This document shows positions 62,387 to 64,000 of a DNA stretch of 64,000 nt, piece after piece (the stretch's first letter is position 1; each line of letters opens with the position of its first letter). The DNA is taken from NCBI GenBank assembly GCA_027493525.1, contig JAOSKN010000002.1:1397326-1461325 (forward strand), written 5' to 3'. Both the position numbers and the translations under genes were made by a program. Below the pieces are notes generated by a model. The model was given only the letters and a program-made list of their open reading frames with translations. It was not told the origin of the DNA and made no database searches. The DNA is from Planctomycetota bacterium (GTDB lineage: Bacteria; Planctomycetota; SZUA-567; H5-PLA8).

Positions 62387-64000
62387 TTACAGCTTGCCGG
62401 CTTCGCCGTTCTCCTCCTCGCCCAGCGGAGCGAACGACTTGGTCATCTTGCTGCGCAGCCGTTCAAGCTGCGACTTGAAATCTTCCTGGCGTTCGAGGTC
62501 CACGATGGTCGGCGTGACGAAGATCATGAGGCTGTCGCCGCTGACGCCGCGCGCGCGGTGCTTGAAGAGCCGGCCGATGATCGGGATCTCGCCCAGGCCC
62601 GGGACCTTGGTCTCGGAGCGGTTGTCCTGGTCGGTGCGCAGCCCGCCGATTACGCCCGTCTCGCCGTTGCGCAGCAGCATCTTGGTGACCACGATGCGCT
62701 GGACGGTGTCGGGCAGCACGAGCTGTTCGCCGCTGGGGCCGGTGATCGTCTTGGGCCGGCCGCCGTCGTCGAGAAGCAGATCTTCGGTCTTGGGAATGAC
62801 CGTCATCAGGATGTTGTTCTCGGGCCCGGTCACGTGCGGGATGATCAGGAGCTGGATGCCCAGCTTGATCGGCGAGCCGTTGGCTTCGCGGAAGCCGGAG
62901 ACGTTCCCGCCGCCTTCGGTGTTGGCCACGAACGACTCGGCGTAACGGAAGAGCGTGCCGACCTGGATGGTGGCCTCTTCATTGTCCAGCGTCATCAACT
63001 GCGGGGCCTGAACCACGCGCCCGCTGGTCTTCGACTTGACCGCCTCGAAGAAGGCGCTGGTCGTGCCGAAGCCCATCGAGCCCAGCACGATCGAGCCGAG
63101 GTTCGAGACGGTGTAACCCGCGTTGCCGGCCACAGAGTCGCCGCCCGTGCCGACCGATTTGCGCAGCGTGAAGATGTCGTTGATCGCGACCGTGTTGCCG
63201 GTGGACTGGTCCACCACGTTGCGCGCGCCCTGGCCGATGGTCAGGTCGCCCAGCAGCGAGCGGGTCAGGCCCTTGGTCACGTCGAAGGGGAAGGCCGAAG
63301 GCCAGGACGAGAGCGGCGAGACCTGGAATTGCAGGCCCGAGGACCATTGCACGCCCAGGCGCTCCTGGTCGTCGTCGTTCAGCGCCACGATCTTGACCGC
63401 GACATGGATCTGCTTGGGCGCCACGTCGAGCTTGCGGATCACCTGCTCCATCGAGTCCAGGCTGGTGGAGGTATCTTGCACCACCAGCGCGTTCTGGCGC
63501 TTCACGAAGGAGAGCTTGCCGTCGCCGGTCTTCATCGAGCCCAGCAGGTCGATCAGCGTGCTGCCGTACTGCCGGGTGCTCTCTTCGCCGCCCTCGCGCC
63601 GCGCGAACTCGGTCGCCAGCGTCGCGGTGTACTTCGCGCCTTCCGGGGTCATGTAGGCCAGGAAGAAGATGCGGTTTTCGAGCTGCGACTTGAGTTTGTC
63701 GCGGGTGGTGATGCGGATGGTGTCGTTGGCTTCCTGGACCGTCACGAAGTCCAGGGTCTTCACCACGATCTGCAGCGCGTCCTGCCACGGCACGTTCTCG
63801 ATGCGCATCGAGATCTCGCCGGAGACCTCCGGCCCCACGACGATGTTCGCGTTGGCCTGGATGGCGATGGTGCTGATCACGTCGCGGATGTCGGCGCGGT
63901 TGAAGACCATCGAGACCTTCTCGGGGATCGAGATGGTCACCAGGTTCTGGTTGATCTTCGAGTCGTCGACCTGCAGCGCGTACTTCTTGGCGATGAAGTC
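62387..64000 (-). CDS. Secretin family protein (PilQ/GspD-like), 5' end beyond window
   Basis: The gene is open to the window edge (DFIAKKYALQVDDSKINQNL read from the last bases), so at least 538 codons are seen and the N-terminus is missing. An STN/N0-like and secretin-N region includes VFNRADIRDVISTIAIQANA and ENVPWQDALQIVVKTLDFVT. The C-terminal secretin core has QAPQLMTLDNEEATIQVGTL, VVTKMLLRNGETGVIGGLRT and KVPGLGEIPIIGRLFKHR, typical of GspD/PilQ. It would form the outer-membrane pore of a type II secretion or type IV pilus system, whose other parts lie outside the window. It precedes the TIGR03936-RNase gene by 126 bp. Confidence 0.93.
   Translation of the reverse strand, partial: DFIAKKYALQVDDSKINQNLVTISIPEKVSMVFNRADIRDVISTIAIQANANIVVGPEVSGEISMRIENVPWQDALQIVVKTLDFVTVQEANDTIRITTRDKLKSQLENRIFFLAYMTPEGAKYTATLATEFARREGGEESTRQYGSTLIDLLGSMKTGDGKLSFVKRQNALVVQDTSTSLDSMEQVIRKLDVAPKQIHVAVKIVALNDDDQERLGVQWSSGLQFQVSPLSSWPSAFPFDVTKGLTRSLLGDLTIGQGARNVVDQSTGNTVAINDIFTLRKSVGTGGDSVAGNAGYTVSNLGSIVLGSMGFGTTSAFFEAVKSKTSGRVVQAPQLMTLDNEEATIQVGTLFRYAESFVANTEGGGNVSGFREANGSPIKLGIQLLIIPHVTGPENNILMTVIPKTEDLLLDDGGRPKTITGPSGEQLVLPDTVQRIVVTKMLLRNGETGVIGGLRTDQDNRSETKVPGLGEIPIIGRLFKHRARGVSGDSLMIFVTPTIVDLERQEDFKSQLERLRSKMTKSFAPLGEEENGEAGKL

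Overview
The window is a GC-rich bacterial chromosome segment with about 60 coding regions on both strands, one tRNA-Ser(GGA) and no rRNA. The best lineage clue is the ribonuclease E/G at 59.2-62.3 kb. Its S1 domain is interrupted by a long acidic and basic insertion, and it is preceded in frame by a TIGR03936/DUF2344 domain; I know this split-S1 layout from Planctomycetota. The transmembrane Ser/Thr kinase, several HEAT-repeat proteins, the FHA-GAF-cyclase and the PA14/discoidin protein fit that group. The assignment is inference from gene content, not from a marker-gene search.

Layout. 0-9 kb (+): membrane Ser/Thr kinase, membrane HEAT protein, UppP, FtsK, small HEAT protein, VOC protein. 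9.1-9.75 kb: hairpin-rich convergent intergenic stretch. 9.7-17.8 kb: CbiX-like chelatase, dienelactone hydrolase, Rossmann protein, secreted HEAT protein, alpha/beta hydrolase, RadA, PA14 protein. 17.8-21.6 kb: a RelE/ParE-type toxin-antitoxin cassette placed at the 3' end of a catabolic operon (XRE-cupin regulator, BKACE, 3-hydroxyacyl-CoA dehydrogenase family). 21.7-28.8 kb: tRNA-Ser, a beta-propeller protein, a MacAB-like efflux operon whose membrane fusion gene is frameshifted, and a MEMO1-family protein. 29-33.8 kb: DUF255 protein, VOC protein, DinB protein, phosphodiesterase. 33.9-38.9 kb: a probable surface-glycan or modification locus with an AT-richer core. 39-43.8 kb: a STN-domain gene and a MerR gene facing away from each other, split by a 421-bp direct duplication that encloses a second phosphodiesterase. 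43.9-47.9 kb: homocysteine methyltransferase, MFS transporter, nucleotidyltransferase-like protein, two deoxyribosyltransferase-like proteins. 47.9-51.7 kb: an arsR-pstSCAB operon with a palindromic operator candidate. 52-56.7 kb: Gfo/Idh/MocA oxidoreductase, lipoprotein, Cys/Met PLP enzyme. 56.7-64 kb (-): a chain of secretin (cut by the window edge), TIGR03936-RNase E/G, rplU and FHA-GAF-cyclase.

The most interesting signals are structural. A TA cassette sits between exact 28-bp repeats copied from the end of the neighbouring gene. A 421-bp duplication has left a truncated merR copy. A 168-bp element with terminal inverted repeats lies at 39.0 kb. Heptanucleotide tandem repeats and CACGGAGG-type repeats lie between genes. 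Several genes are broken exactly at homopolymer runs, which points either to uncorrected assembly indels or to slippage. I saw no CRISPR array, prophage or known anti-phage island.
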